Assembly: GCF_017352115.1 (NCBI RefSeq)
Contig: NZ_CP071448.1
Location: 1,883,001-1,947,000, forward strand
From: Flavobacterium endoglycinae
Lineage (GTDB): Bacteria; Bacteroidota; Bacteroidia; Flavobacteriales; Flavobacteriaceae
Length of the DNA stretch: 64,000 nucleotides
Reading direction: 5' to 3'
Positions 16,117-26,006 of the stretch are shown piece after piece; the first letter of the stretch is position 1, and the number at the start of each line of letters is the position of its first letter. A program made the translations under genes and the position numbers. The notes beneath the pieces are model-generated. The model did not search any database. It was not told where the DNA came from and saw nothing but the letters and a program-made list of their open reading frames with translations.

Positions 16117-19100
16117 TTATTTCACCACCTCGACCCAGAATCCTTTTGTTCTTGCTAAGAATGTATTATCGTACATCGCTTCGCATTGCAATCCTGGCAG
16201 GTAATAATTTCCTAAATAGGATGCATTTAATAGAATACGGAAAACTTTCGTTTCTCTCGCTTTCATCCCGAAATAGAAATTCGTTCTGTCGTCGCGGATA
16301 TCAATATAATCGGCAATATTATTTACTGCATCACCATAATCAGTGAAACGGGTATTTACAATTTCGAATCCTGAAGGCAGAATCTGCGATAACGCCACAT
16401 TTTGAACGCTTTCTCCTCTTTGGTTTTTAATCGTTACCTCGGCAACAAATTCAGTTCCCTGATTAATTTTGGAAACATTAATCACACTTCCTTTTCTGTT
16501 TTTGAAAACTATAGAAGCCGTAACATCGCTTTGAACTGCATTTTCTTGTCCGATAGGCAGAATTCCAGTATTCAATACGCGAACATAAACTGTATTGGCT
16601 TTATTGTTTTTCAGCGTAATACTGTTTGTGCCAGAAGCAACAGACAAACTGCGATCTGCAACAGATTTACCTGTATTTATCGTTTCTCCTTTTCCATTTT
16701 TACTGAATTGGATATTGATTCCTCTTGGACCATTGCTAACCGCAAATTTAGACATTGCATATAAGCAATAAGCCGTTGTCTGCGTACTCATCCATTGATT
16801 AGCCGACATTTCTTTGGCTAATTTCGTTGCCGTTACAAATGCCTTTTGTTTTTGGTCTAAAAGAAGCATTGTTTCTAAAGCCATTGCTCTATTTCTTTCG
16901 CTTGAACCATAATAGTAATAGCTGTAATCGTCTGAACTTCCGTCGATGCTTGTTTTCAAGAATAAACTTTGTCCTGCCGATTTCTGACCTGCTAAAACAT
17001 AAGCCGCTGCTAAACGAAGCATACTTTCGTTCGAAATGCCTTTTGTTTCTCTTAATCGGTTCATGGCTGATAAATCGGCATTTCCAGCTAGAGCTAAGGT
17101 ATATAAACGATATGCCTGAGCTAAATCATTTCCGTATTTCGGTTCAAAACGCCATTGTTTCGCTTCCTTCTGCTGATACGACAGCCATTTTGATTTGAAG
17201 TTTATTGGCAATACATATCCTTTTTTCTCCGCTTCAATCAAGAAATGTCCAGCGTACGAAGTTCCCCAATCGTCTGCAATTGCATTTCCTTGCCAGTACG
17301 GCATTCCTCCGTTTGATAATTGGAAATTACCCAATCTTGCAATTCCAGCAGCAATATTTTTTTGAATCAAATCTTTACGTTTTGCATCAATATCGGCTAC
17401 ATCACCCAAATACAGTTGTGGAAAAACTGATGAAGTTGTTTGCTCCACACAGCCGTGAGGATACTGAATCAAGAATTGTAATCTTCCGTTCAAATTCATT
17501 GATGGCATTGACGAAACTTCCAATCGTGCTTTGTTGCTTCCTGCAATTCCAAAGGTTTTCCATGAAATTGTTTTAGCGCTATTTGGCGTTAAAACAACAT
17601 CGGTAAAAGTACTCGTAACCGGATTCGGATTGGTCATATCGATTTCAACATCGTAAACTGATTTTTCACTTCCAGATGTTGCGATCACCTGAACTTTTGC
17701 AATTCCAGTTGCAGATCCTACAACCAAATTAAAATACGCCATTTTCTCATCTGGCTGAGCAAAATTCAATCTTTGAACTGCACTTCCCATTACTTTCAAT
17801 CCGTTGCTTGTTTTTACCTGAATCGAAACATTTTTGATTTTATTCTCAGTTGCAAAAACCGTTACTGGAAGCGTTACTTTTTCTGATGGCGAAATTTTTC
17901 TTGGCAACGAAGCCAAAACCATCAACGGACTCTTAACTTGTGTCGCTTTTTCTACACTTCCGTAAGCGCTTGTTTTCGCATCTCCTGCCACAACCATTGT
18001 TCGAACAGAACCAATGTATTTAGGCAATTTTAATTGATGTGATTTCGTTTCTCCTTTTTCTAATTTAAATGGACCGTAATACAATACAACAGGCTTAAAA
18101 CGGTTGGCTTTTTTAGCTTTTCCTCCGCCTAAATCCTGATCTCCACCAATACTGAAAATCTGATTTATTTTTCCGCCGTAAGCCCCAATCACATCATCGT
18201 AAATATCCCAAGTTTTTACACCTAAAGCTTCACGAACATAGAAACTATCCCACGCATTTGGCGTTTTAAAACGGGTTAAATCTAAAAGTCCTTCATCAAC
18301 AACCGCAATTGTATACGTCATTTCTTTGCCTGATTTCTCGCCTACTTTTACTGTAAATGGCTGTTCTGGCCTTAAAACATCTGGCATAGTAAGAGTTGGT
18401 GCCAAAATGGTATTTTTATCTACCACTTCGATTGGCACAATTCCGTACATACGAATTGGCGAATCGTTTTTGGTTGAAGCGTGCGGCTGCAACAACGTAA
18501 TATTGAAATAAACGTTTGGCGCCATTGCTCCCGTAATCGGAACTTCAACTTTGGTTTCTCCCTTTTTAGTTTCTGCCCAAATCGTCTGCACTACTCTTGA
18601 TCCGTTTTCTACAGAAATCAATGCACGGCCACCTTCACTTGAAGGGAAAGAAATCTGTGCTTTTTCTCCAACGGCATAGTTTTTCTTATCGGTAGAAAAT
18701 ACTAACATATTGGCTGTAGAAGCATCTCTGTTACGGGTTTTCCCAGACCAGATCGGCCAGTCGATATTTACGGTTAACGAAGTCGCGTGACCATCTTCCT
18801 GATCGGCAACACGAATTAGGTAACGTCCCCATTCCTCATCCGTCAAAGCAAATTGAAAACTTCCTTTTCCGCTTGAATCGGTATTGATTACAAACGTTTT
18901 GTATGAAGTTGTTGCATCCGACGAATTATAATTGGATAAATTATCGCTTGAAGAATCCCACCACCATCTCCAGTCTACTTTGTAAACCCTAACTTCGAGA
19001 TTACGAACCGATTTTGGCCTTCCGTTTTCATCAACTGTTACCACTTCAAAACGATTATTTGTTCTCGTTTCAAGCATACTGTATTTATTCAGTTCTGGCG

Positions 19101-21804
19101 TTTTAAGTCCAACATAGGTTTTGTATGGAGAATAAGTTGTTGACATTACATCGGTACTAAAATCTCCTCCTTCTTCATATACTTTTGTAATGAAAGAAGC
19201 GCGGAGCATTCCTGGTGCCTGACCTTGTAATCTTGGCTGAATATTTATCGAAGCTTTTCCGCTTTCGTTTAATTTTCCAGAGAAAACATTGATTTCTTCT
19301 GTACTGAATTGACGCGCTAAATCATCAAAAGTATATTTTTCGTATCCTTTGAAGGTTGTGGCTTGCTGAGAGAATTTTGCCTGCATTTCTACATTCAAAT
19401 TCTTTGCAATTGCTCCGTGAAGCCATGTTACTTCCAGATTATCGGTATTTGGATACGATGCCGAAAGTGTTTTTCTGCTAAAGGTATTTTTGATTTTCAA
19501 ACGATTTGGTTTGATCGTCTCAATCTTAATACTCTTATAGAATTTTGCGCCTCCAACGCTTACCATTGCTTCCCAGTTTCCTGTTGGCGCATCTTGGTTT
19601 GTTGGAACGGTAAAAGCATAATGATTTAAATCATTCGTTTTTTGAACCGTCTGATAAACTGTTTTTCCATTCGGATCATTTAATCGGAATTTAATGGGAT
19701 GCGATTTTGGCAGTTTATTCGCAGCATCATTCAAGATAAAAGACAAATACAAATTATCTCCCGGACGCCAAACGCCTCTTTCTCCGTAAATAAATCCTTT
19801 TAAACCTTTTTGTAAAGTCTCTCCCGCAACATCAAAATTACTTACCGATAATGAAAGTCCGTCATCGAGCTTTACATAAGTTGATTGATCGCCTAAAGTT
19901 ACAATGGCGAAATAAGCGAATTTATCCAATTGGAAAGACGCAATTCCTTCACTGCTTGTCGCTTCTGAACCTATTTTTTGCTGTTGGAAATTATACAAAT
20001 CTACTCTCGCATTCGAAACCGGTTCTGTTGTAACGATATTGTTTACCGCAAATAAGTACGATTTGTTCTCTCCTCTTTTAGCAATAACACCTAAATCTGT
20101 AGCTAAAATATTGGTTGCAATTCTTGCATTATAGAAATACGAACCAGAGCACGGATCTTCACTTTCTCTCCAGTTATAATCATCATAGTACGAGTAATCG
20201 TCATACGAATTTCCACTGTAGTTTACGTCGTTTTCATCTACTTCTTCTTCCTCAGCTTCATCGTCATTTCCTTCTGATGTTTCACATTTATAAAGTGAAT
20301 ATTTCTTTTTATAAACAAACTCCACTCTGTAAATGGCTCCTGGTTCTGGTTTGATGATTTTAGATAAATCTAAAGCATAGGTGTTCCATTTTGAAAGATT
20401 TACGAGTGTGCTTTCCCTCAAATTAAGTGTTGTTTTGGCAATTGGCTGTGCTACTTTTTTGAGGTTTTGTCCGCCGTTTAATTCATTATATTGAAGGAAC
20501 TGCAGAATATTATTTTTATAAATCTTATATACTTTTACATCTACAGCACTCAGATTTACAGCTTCAAAGTTCAGTTTTAAATTATTTGAACTTGGCAGAA
20601 TCGTTCCGTTTTTAATAAAACGAATATTGGGTTTGATCTGGTCAAAAGAGATTTTTTTGCTGTAATTGTTCTCCAGTTTTTTGCCGTACTGACTTTCGAT
20701 TCCTTGAAAAACTTCCAACAACAATTCTCCCGTCACAACTTGTTCCGGCGCTTCATCTGGAACCACTTCTACGATATCTTCAACCGGGGCTGCGGCTGAA
20801 TCAACTGCCACTGCCGCCGAGTCTACTACAACTGCTGCCGAATCAACAGCCGCTGCATAAACAGGTTCTGCAACCACTGCTGCAGCTTCTTCTTTTTTAG
20901 TTGCATTTTGGTTTGTAAAATATACTTTCAGTAAATTTCCTTGAGTGGAGAATTTAAGATTATTGGTGTTTTGTATCGAAACCAATCCAGCAAAATCTTG
21001 TCCTTTTTCTAAAGGTTCGGAGAAATTAATTAAAACCTGCTGATTGTTTCCGTCTGGAACTTCAACTTTTATGACTTTAAATTCGTTTATGCTAGTAATA
21101 GGAAAATCGATTTGCCCTTTTTGATCAATATCGAAATCATTTCCATCATAGATAATTTCTAAATTTGAAGCTTCAGACTGACGTTGAATACTGTCAATTA
21201 TAAAATGAAATTCTTTTCCCAAAGACACGTTTTTATCAAACTTAATCTTAAGATCGTTTCCGTTATGTTTGGCTTTTACCAATTTAATAGCCGTTTCTAA
21301 ATCAATATTGTCTGCTGTTTTTAAGGTGCAGTTTAAATATTGGTATTCTTTGCTGTACGACTGAATATCTCCAGTATTAATGGTAAAATCCTGTTTAACC
21401 GTTTTAACTGTAAAATTGAATTTAGAAAGTTCCTTTTCTTTCTCTTTTGGAATAGCAGTTAGTTTATCTAGGTTTAAAGTAACCTGATATTCTGTTCCTG
21501 CTTTTAGTTTTTTCTCCGGAATAAAAGCCAAAGTATTGGTAGAAAGCGCAATGACTTTTCCGTGAACACTTGGCGAAATATCAAACAAATCGTCGTCTAA
21601 TTCCTGATTGGGTTTCCAATCGTTTTTATCGAAAGCTAAAACCACTCGAATATCAGAATCTGCAGAAACGATACCGCCTGTAAAACTGGTAATGTAATCT
21701 TTGAACAATGAAAAATCGGAGTTGAAATCGGCAGCTGATTTTCGTCCGCAGGATTGAAAAATAAAAAACACAAAAAATACGATAGACAGTCCTTTTGCTT
21801 TCAC
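16117..21804 (-). CDS. alpha-2-macroglobulin family lipoprotein with thioester
   Basis: A very large (1895-residue) lipoprotein with a signal peptide and lipobox FQSC (about residue 19). The MG domains fill residues about 40-1250; the bait/macroglobulin core contains VWRPGDNLYLSF and the line IAVVDEGLLDLTRF. The thioester motif is intact in PHGCVEQTTSS (about residue 1450), followed by an alpha/alpha-toroid (TED) domain and C-terminal beta domains. Such proteins trap proteases in the periplasm and team up with PbpC in envelope repair. Two low-complexity inserts stand out: Ala/Val with VDSAA repeats (about 305-355) and an acidic Tyr/Asp-rich stretch (about 515-570). Both are unusual for the family. 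Confidence 0.94.
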   Translation of the reverse strand: MKAKGLSIVFFVFFIFQSCGRKSAADFNSDFSLFKDYITSFTGGIVSADSDIRVVLAFDKNDWKPNQELDDDLFDISPSVHGKVIALSTNTLAFIPEKKLKAGTEYQVTLNLDKLTAIPKEKEKELSKFNFTVKTVKQDFTINTGDIQSYSKEYQYLNCTLKTADNIDLETAIKLVKAKHNGNDLKIKFDKNVSLGKEFHFIIDSIQRQSEASNLEIIYDGNDFDIDQKGQIDFPITSINEFKVIKVEVPDGNNQQVLINFSEPLEKGQDFAGLVSIQNTNNLKFSTQGNLLKVYFTNQNATKKEEAAAVVAEPVYAAAVDSAAVVVDSAAVAVDSAAAPVEDIVEVVPDEAPEQVVTGELLLEVFQGIESQYGKKLENNYSKKISFDQIKPNIRFIKNGTILPSSNNLKLNFEAVNLSAVDVKVYKIYKNNILQFLQYNELNGGQNLKKVAQPIAKTTLNLRESTLVNLSKWNTYALDLSKIIKPEPGAIYRVEFVYKKKYSLYKCETSEGNDDEAEEEEVDENDVNYSGNSYDDYSYYDDYNWRESEDPCSGSYFYNARIATNILATDLGVIAKRGENKSYLFAVNNIVTTEPVSNARVDLYNFQQQKIGSEATSSEGIASFQLDKFAYFAIVTLGDQSTYVKLDDGLSLSVSNFDVAGETLQKGLKGFIYGERGVWRPGDNLYLSFILNDAANKLPKSHPIKFRLNDPNGKTVYQTVQKTNDLNHYAFTVPTNQDAPTGNWEAMVSVGGAKFYKSIKIETIKPNRLKIKNTFSRKTLSASYPNTDNLEVTWLHGAIAKNLNVEMQAKFSQQATTFKGYEKYTFDDLARQFSTEEINVFSGKLNESGKASINIQPRLQGQAPGMLRASFITKVYEEGGDFSTDVMSTTYSPYKTYVGLKTPELNKYSMLETRTNNRFEVVTVDENGRPKSVRNLEVRVYKVDWRWWWDSSSDNLSNYNSSDATTSYKTFVINTDSSGKGSFQFALTDEEWGRYLIRVADQEDGHATSLTVNIDWPIWSGKTRNRDASTANMLVFSTDKKNYAVGEKAQISFPSSEGGRALISVENGSRVVQTIWAETKKGETKVEVPITGAMAPNVYFNITLLQPHASTKNDSPIRMYGIVPIEVVDKNTILAPTLTMPDVLRPEQPFTVKVGEKSGKEMTYTIAVVDEGLLDLTRFKTPNAWDSFYVREALGVKTWDIYDDVIGAYGGKINQIFSIGGDQDLGGGKAKKANRFKPVVLYYGPFKLEKGETKSHQLKLPKYIGSVRTMVVAGDAKTSAYGSVEKATQVKSPLMVLASLPRKISPSEKVTLPVTVFATENKIKNVSIQVKTSNGLKVMGSAVQRLNFAQPDEKMAYFNLVVGSATGIAKVQVIATSGSEKSVYDVEIDMTNPNPVTSTFTDVVLTPNSAKTISWKTFGIAGSNKARLEVSSMPSMNLNGRLQFLIQYPHGCVEQTTSSVFPQLYLGDVADIDAKRKDLIQKNIAAGIARLGNFQLSNGGMPYWQGNAIADDWGTSYAGHFLIEAEKKGYVLPINFKSKWLSYQQKEAKQWRFEPKYGNDLAQAYRLYTLALAGNADLSAMNRLRETKGISNESMLRLAAAYVLAGQKSAGQSLFLKTSIDGSSDDYSYYYYGSSERNRAMALETMLLLDQKQKAFVTATKLAKEMSANQWMSTQTTAYCLYAMSKFAVSNGPRGINIQFSKNGKGETINTGKSVADRSLSVASGTNSITLKNNKANTVYVRVLNTGILPIGQENAVQSDVTASIVFKNRKGSVINVSKINQGTEFVAEVTIKNQRGESVQNVALSQILPSGFEIVNTRFTDYGDAVNNIADYIDIRDDRTNFYFGMKARETKVFRILLNASYLGNYYLPGLQCEAMYDNTFLARTKGFWVEVVK

Positions 21805-22023
21805 TTTTATTTGGAGTTAATTGGTTAACATTTTTGTAGATTTAAAATGCATCTGTTAATGGCAATAACAGTAAAACACAAATTAAATTATTATAAAAGT
21901 AAAATATTTTCGCAATCTTTTAAGAAGAAAATTCTTTAGCCATAGTTATTTAACTTTTGTTGAAGTTCCTTTAAAAACTAATTATTAAAATATTATATTT
22001 CACAAGGCTTTAATAATATAAAA

Positions 22024-22557
22024 ATGGCAAACAATTCTAACAAATATTCTACTGAAAATGAATTTATTATTAAAAATAAAAACATCATCATATATCTGAT
22101 GGCTGTAATTTCATTTTTTGTTTTAGTTGCTTTTGTAGATTATTATGTTTTACCTTCTTCAAAAACTAACGATCTAATTACTCATTACTTTGTTCGAACT
22201 TCTGGAAAATCTAAACAAAAGGTTTCTTATCATTATCTGACACAAAAAGGTTTTACTTTTTCAACCGCAAAAGAATATATTGAAGAGAATAATATTGAGA
22301 TTGAAACATCTTTATTATTTAATTCCGTGACAAAAATAAAGTCTAAGACACAAAATTACACCAATCTTCTTTCTAGTGGCTTAAGCATTAATGGGATTCA
22401 ATTTTATATCTGCCTAATTTTGCTTTTTTCTTTAGGCATCAGCATAAAGATAATGCTTTCTAAAAAAGGCTTTTCTGAAAACACGTTTTACAATATCGTC
22501 TGCTTTAACTGCTTTATGATATTTATATGTTTTTATATGGGAGGTTTTTTGTTTTAA
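22024..22557 (+). CDS. hypothetical membrane protein, 177 aa
   Basis: The protein has membrane segments at about residues 25-46, 122-143 and 156-177, with a hydrophilic middle region of about 75 residues. I do not recognise the family. The gene is low in GC, has no close neighbours on its strand, and its stop codon overlaps the stop of the convergent SUFU-type gene by 4 bases. It is part of the small accessory patch between the macroglobulin gene and tadA. Confidence 0.65.
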   Translation: MANNSNKYSTENEFIIKNKNIIIYLMAVISFFVLVAFVDYYVLPSSKTNDLITHYFVRTSGKSKQKVSYHYLTQKGFTFSTAKEYIEENNIEIETSLLFNSVTKIKSKTQNYTNLLSSGLSINGIQFYICLILLFSLGISIKIMLSKKGFSENTFYNIVCFNCFMIFICFYMGGFLF

Positions 22558-23165
22558 AGAATGAATGGATCTCTATTAACATCCACAATACTTACATCTG
22601 AATTTTGTTCGTGGTAATCAAATTCTTCAATTCCATTATTAACTATTGATAAAAATTCCGATTCATGAATGGGAACTACCCAAATGAACTCAGTTTTAAA
22701 TAATTCTTCGCATAAAACAGAAGAAAAATTTTCATCTTCACCTCTTAATTCATCAAATAAAACTGCTTTCGTTCTCCATTCATTAGGAGCTAAACCGCTA
22801 GGTGGCATTACTCTTGGCGGAGTTATGTCTGATATTTCGGTTACTGTGTGTACTGCAATATCTAATAAATAATCGCAAACAGATTCAAGAGAAGCTTTTC
22901 CCAAATCGCAGGGAAGTGTAAAAATATATTCACATTCAACTTTTCCCATTAGTCCACTTTGAAGAGAAAGACCAATAGTTGCAATACGGCAGATTTTATT
23001 TCTTTCATTACAAGGAAAATAATAAACATATATTTTTTCATCGAACTTCTTCCTTGTAGAAATTACACGAGATTCCGGCAAGCCCCAATATTTAATATAA
23101 TTACATAATACTGCGCTATGATAAATATCAAAAATAAATTCTTTCTCTTTATTTAGTAAATCCAT
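22554..23165 (-). CDS. SUFU (suppressor of fused)-like protein
   Basis: A 203-residue cytoplasmic protein without signal or membrane segments. The pattern TIGLSLQSGLMGKVECEYIFTLP, then LAPNEWRTKAVLF, and the final FIWVVPIHESEFLSIVNNG resemble the SUFU domain, which in bacteria is found as an immunity protein in polymorphic toxin systems. I give this from pattern memory, not an alignment. No toxin gene is seen nearby. Its ATG abuts the stop codon of the upstream 218-residue gene, so the two are translated from one message. Confidence 0.6.
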   Translation of the reverse strand: MDLLNKEKEFIFDIYHSAVLCNYIKYWGLPESRVISTRKKFDEKIYVYYFPCNERNKICRIATIGLSLQSGLMGKVECEYIFTLPCDLGKASLESVCDYLLDIAVHTVTEISDITPPRVMPPSGLAPNEWRTKAVLFDELRGEDENFSSVLCEELFKTEFIWVVPIHESEFLSIVNNGIEEFDYHEQNSDVSIVDVNRDPFIL

Positions 23166-23822
23166 TTATTGTCCTATCAAATATATGTTTTCTAAAATCT
23201 CATTAACGTTATCTTTTGAGGAATCTTTCATTTTTTTCGTTTTACAGTTTTTAATTACCGTCTCCAATAAGTCCATACGGTTATTAATTTTGCAAATCAA
23301 AGCAGAAAACAAGGTAGGATAAGAATAAGATTCATGGTTTGAAGCGATATCATTTATAGTTTCAAGATTTCCTGAAAATAGATGTAATAATTTAATTGAA
23401 ATATTAGAATTAATTTGGTCAATCATTTCTAAAACTTTTTCCTCAATATTATCATGTGGATAAAACGTAATGACGCCATAATCTTTAAAAAATGCTTGAT
23501 TTTTGAGCTTACCTGAATAAATCGAATAAAATCCTTCTGTCTCCAATAATGAAAAATCTATAAATGAAAAATTCATTTCAAACATTTTTTCATACAGAAT
23601 ACAAGACATTGCTTTTGCCTCAATTACAAAAGAAGAAATAGCTCCAAAACGCTGATGACTTCCAGTTAATTGACGTATAACTATTTCACCAATTTTTTTA
23701 TCATTTAAATTTATACTAAGAGTATCTTTTTTAAATGTTTTATTGAAGTCATATGGAAAAATTAAAGTACTTTTCTTTTCTATTTCTCCTTTTAACCCTG
23801 ATCTAAGTTTCTTTATTTCCAA
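23166..23822 (-). CDS. hypothetical protein, 218 aa
   Basis: A cytoplasmic protein, Lys/Ile-rich, with an N-terminal mixed alpha/beta half and a helical C-terminal half (about residues 145-218). I do not recognise it. The stop codon ends exactly where the ATG of the SUFU-like gene begins, indicating translational coupling, so it may belong to the same toxin-immunity or defence-related context. It lacks secretion and membrane signals. Confidence 0.65.
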   Translation of the reverse strand: MEIKKLRSGLKGEIEKKSTLIFPYDFNKTFKKDTLSINLNDKKIGEIVIRQLTGSHQRFGAISSFVIEAKAMSCILYEKMFEMNFSFIDFSLLETEGFYSIYSGKLKNQAFFKDYGVITFYPHDNIEEKVLEMIDQINSNISIKLLHLFSGNLETINDIASNHESYSYPTLFSALICKINNRMDLLETVIKNCKTKKMKDSSKDNVNEILENIYLIGQ

Positions 23823-23883
23823 AATAACTGCATTTTAAAAATTAATATGCAAAGTTAAATAAAAAGTAAGAAAAAACTCTAAG

Positions 23884-24327
23884 TCACTTCCTCCTTTCCA
23901 GAAAAAAACGTTTCATTAAATCAGTCGCTTCATTTGCCATTACTCCAGAAACAACAGTTGTTTTAGGATGAAGTTTTGTTCCCATATTCAAGAATCCGCG
24001 TTGTTCGTCGCGAGCACCAAATACAATTTTTGAAATCTGGCTCCAATACAAAGCTCCTGCGCACATTTGGCAAGGCTCGAGAGTTACATAAAGCGTACAG
24101 TCTTTTAAATATTTTCCGCCTAGAAAGTTTGCCGCTGCGGTTATAGATTGCATTTCGGCATGTGCTGTTACATCATTTAGCAACTCAGTCAAATTGTGAC
24201 TTCTTGCAATTACTTTATCAGCAACCACAATAACTGCTCCAACAGGAATTTCGCCTTTTAAGTAGGCTTCTTCTGCTTCCTGCAGGGCTTTTTTCATAAA
24301 ATATTCATCGGTGAAAGGATTTTCCAT
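23884..24327 (-). CDS. tadA: tRNA-specific adenosine-34 deaminase
   Basis: A 147-residue cytidine/deoxycytidylate deaminase-fold enzyme that converts A34 to inosine in the tRNA-Arg(ACG) wobble position. The zinc site and proton-shuttle Glu are in TAHAEMQSI (about residue 56) and the second zinc motif in EPCQMCAGAL (about 86-95). Length and the N-terminal line DEYFMKKALQEAEEA are typical. The start ATG lies 5 bases beyond a TACTTTTG -7 element (24333-24340, minus strand), so the transcript may be leaderless. Confidence 0.95.
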   Translation of the reverse strand: MENPFTDEYFMKKALQEAEEAYLKGEIPVGAVIVVADKVIARSHNLTELLNDVTAHAEMQSITAAANFLGGKYLKDCTLYVTLEPCQMCAGALYWSQISKIVFGARDEQRGFLNMGTKLHPKTTVVSGVMANEATDLMKRFFLERRK

Positions 24328-24387
24328 ACTTGCAAAAGTAAAACTTTACACATTATTTTTATTACATTTAAATTTTGAAATTTGAAT

Positions 24388-25275
24388 ATGGAAAGAAAAC
24401 ATAAAATCTCAATACCTGAACCGTGTCATGAAAACTGGGATAATATGACGCCTACCGAAAATGGGCGTTTCTGTATGAGCTGTGCCAAAACAGTTATTGA
24501 TTTTAGTGTTATGCTTCCCGAGGAAATTAAACGTTATTTTGCCGAACATCAAAACGAAAGAATCTGCGGAAGGTTTAAAAAATCGCAATTAGACGGAATT
24601 AGGATTCAAATTCCTAATCGTATTTTATATTCGCAGACAAACTACCATAATGTTTTTCTTTTGTCTTTGTTTATTGTAATGGGAACTACTCTGTTTAGTT
24701 GTCAGGACAAAGAAGGAAATAAGAAAAAAATAGATAAGATTGAAGTAGTTGAGGATAACAAATCAGAGCAAATTGATATTGAGAAAACAGTCTCAGAAAA
24801 TAAAGATTCTATTCCCGTTAATACATCTCAAAAAGTTTCTTCAATCAAATTTGCAAAACCATTACCCACAAATTGTGGGGAGATTATTTATGAAGAAGAC
24901 CAATCTTCATTAAAAATAAATGATCAAAAAACAATTGCACAAGATTCTATTGTTGAAGGCGATATTTACATTTCAGGAGCGGCAATAGAAACAAGTCCAT
25001 ATTATCCTGGCGGAATTACTAATTTTTATCAATTTTTCGTTAGTGAATTTAAATTTCCAGAAGATGCCGAAAGTCCAAAAAACCGTATTTTTGTCAGCTT
25101 TGTAATCGGAAAGGACGGTTCGTTATCATCATTTGAGTTTCCAAAAAATATTGATCCAAAAATAAAAGCAGAAATAACACGTGTTTTAAGTTTATCTCCT
25201 AAATGGCAACCGGGTGAACAGAACGGAAAAAAAACACGAACCAAGTATAGTTTACCAATAGCAATTCAAACATGA
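24388..25275 (+). CDS. lipoprotein-like protein with Cys module and TonB-C-like domain
   Basis: The ATG at 24388 gives 295 residues. Residues about 8-62 carry a conserved cysteine set (PCHENWDNMTPTENGRFC, MSC, RICGRF) seen in Bacteroidota proteins and possibly metal binding. A membrane segment (about 88-106) ends in a Cys in TLFSCQDKEG. After a Lys/Ser-rich linker, residues about 200-295 resemble a TonB C-terminal fold (PYYPGGITNFYQFF; PKWQPGEQNGKK). The full-length relationship to energy-transducing TonB is uncertain. The next gene is a truncated paralogue whose ATG overlaps this stop (ATGA). Confidence 0.7.
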   Translation: MERKHKISIPEPCHENWDNMTPTENGRFCMSCAKTVIDFSVMLPEEIKRYFAEHQNERICGRFKKSQLDGIRIQIPNRILYSQTNYHNVFLLSLFIVMGTTLFSCQDKEGNKKKIDKIEVVEDNKSEQIDIEKTVSENKDSIPVNTSQKVSSIKFAKPLPTNCGEIIYEEDQSSLKINDQKTIAQDSIVEGDIYISGAAIETSPYYPGGITNFYQFFVSEFKFPEDAESPKNRIFVSFVIGKDGSLSSFEFPKNIDPKIKAEITRVLSLSPKWQPGEQNGKKTRTKYSLPIAIQT

Positions 25276-25955
25276 AAATGAAACACAAAATCACAATCTC
25301 AAATCGTGTTTTATATTCGCAAAAACATTATTATAAAATGTTTCTGCTTACTTTGTTTATTGCAATAGCAACCACTTTATTCAGCTGTGCCAATAAAGAT
25401 GTCAACAAGAAAAAAACAGACCAAATAGAGACAGTCACCAATAGTGATTCTACCGAACACACTCGGGCAGATGAGTCTCTGACTGAAGAAAATCATACAA
25501 ATCATGTGATTTCGCGACCTCCGTCAAAAATAGATCGGGTAAAATTTGTAAAACCGAAAGAAAACAATAATTCAAAATCTGAAAAAGAATTAGATTCAAG
25601 ATCTGAAAAAACAAAAAATAGTTCTACAAAAGTGATGATTAAAGCGACTCCTAATGGAGAAGTTCCATCTCAAATCAATGCAGAATTTCCAGGCGGTATC
25701 GATCAATTTCATAGTTTTTTTATGAAAGAATACAAGAAACCTGAAAGTGTGGAATATTGGAAACTCAATTTTACACTTGCTTTTGCAGTAGAAAAAAATG
25801 GTAAAATGTCTTTTCTTGAATGTTCTCCAGCCGTCAAAGAACCTTTAGAAAAAGAAATTATCAGGATTTTAAGTTTATGTCCTAAATGGCAGCCTGCGGA
25901 ACTAAATGGAAAGAAAATCAGAGTGCAGTATTCTGTTCCCATTTTATTGAAATAA
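25272..25955 (+). CDS. TonB-C-like lipoprotein, shortened paralogue
   Basis: A 227-residue paralogue of the previous protein. It starts MKMKHKITISNRVLYSQ, joining the two ends of the Cys module of its neighbour directly, so that about 60 residues are missing. The membrane segment ends in TLFSCANKD, then a polar linker and a C-terminal TonB-like domain (EFPGGIDQFHSFF; PKWQPAELNGKK) follow. The ATGA overlap shows translational coupling with the upstream copy. The function is unknown; a role in envelope signalling or TonB-type energy transfer is a guess. Confidence 0.7.
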   Translation: MKMKHKITISNRVLYSQKHYYKMFLLTLFIAIATTLFSCANKDVNKKKTDQIETVTNSDSTEHTRADESLTEENHTNHVISRPPSKIDRVKFVKPKENNNSKSEKELDSRSEKTKNSSTKVMIKATPNGEVPSQINAEFPGGIDQFHSFFMKEYKKPESVEYWKLNFTLAFAVEKNGKMSFLECSPAVKEPLEKEIIRILSLCPKWQPAELNGKKIRVQYSVPILLK

Positions 25956-26006
25956 GACTCACAAAGAAATTAAATTTAAAACCGTAAATTTGCTTTTTAC
26001 CTTACA

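Noticed and set aside
19363..20354. Several plus-strand ORFs of 60-90 codons opposite the macroglobulin gene
   Set aside because: They are out-of-frame shadows of a clear 1895-residue gene with family motifs and have no start context of their own.
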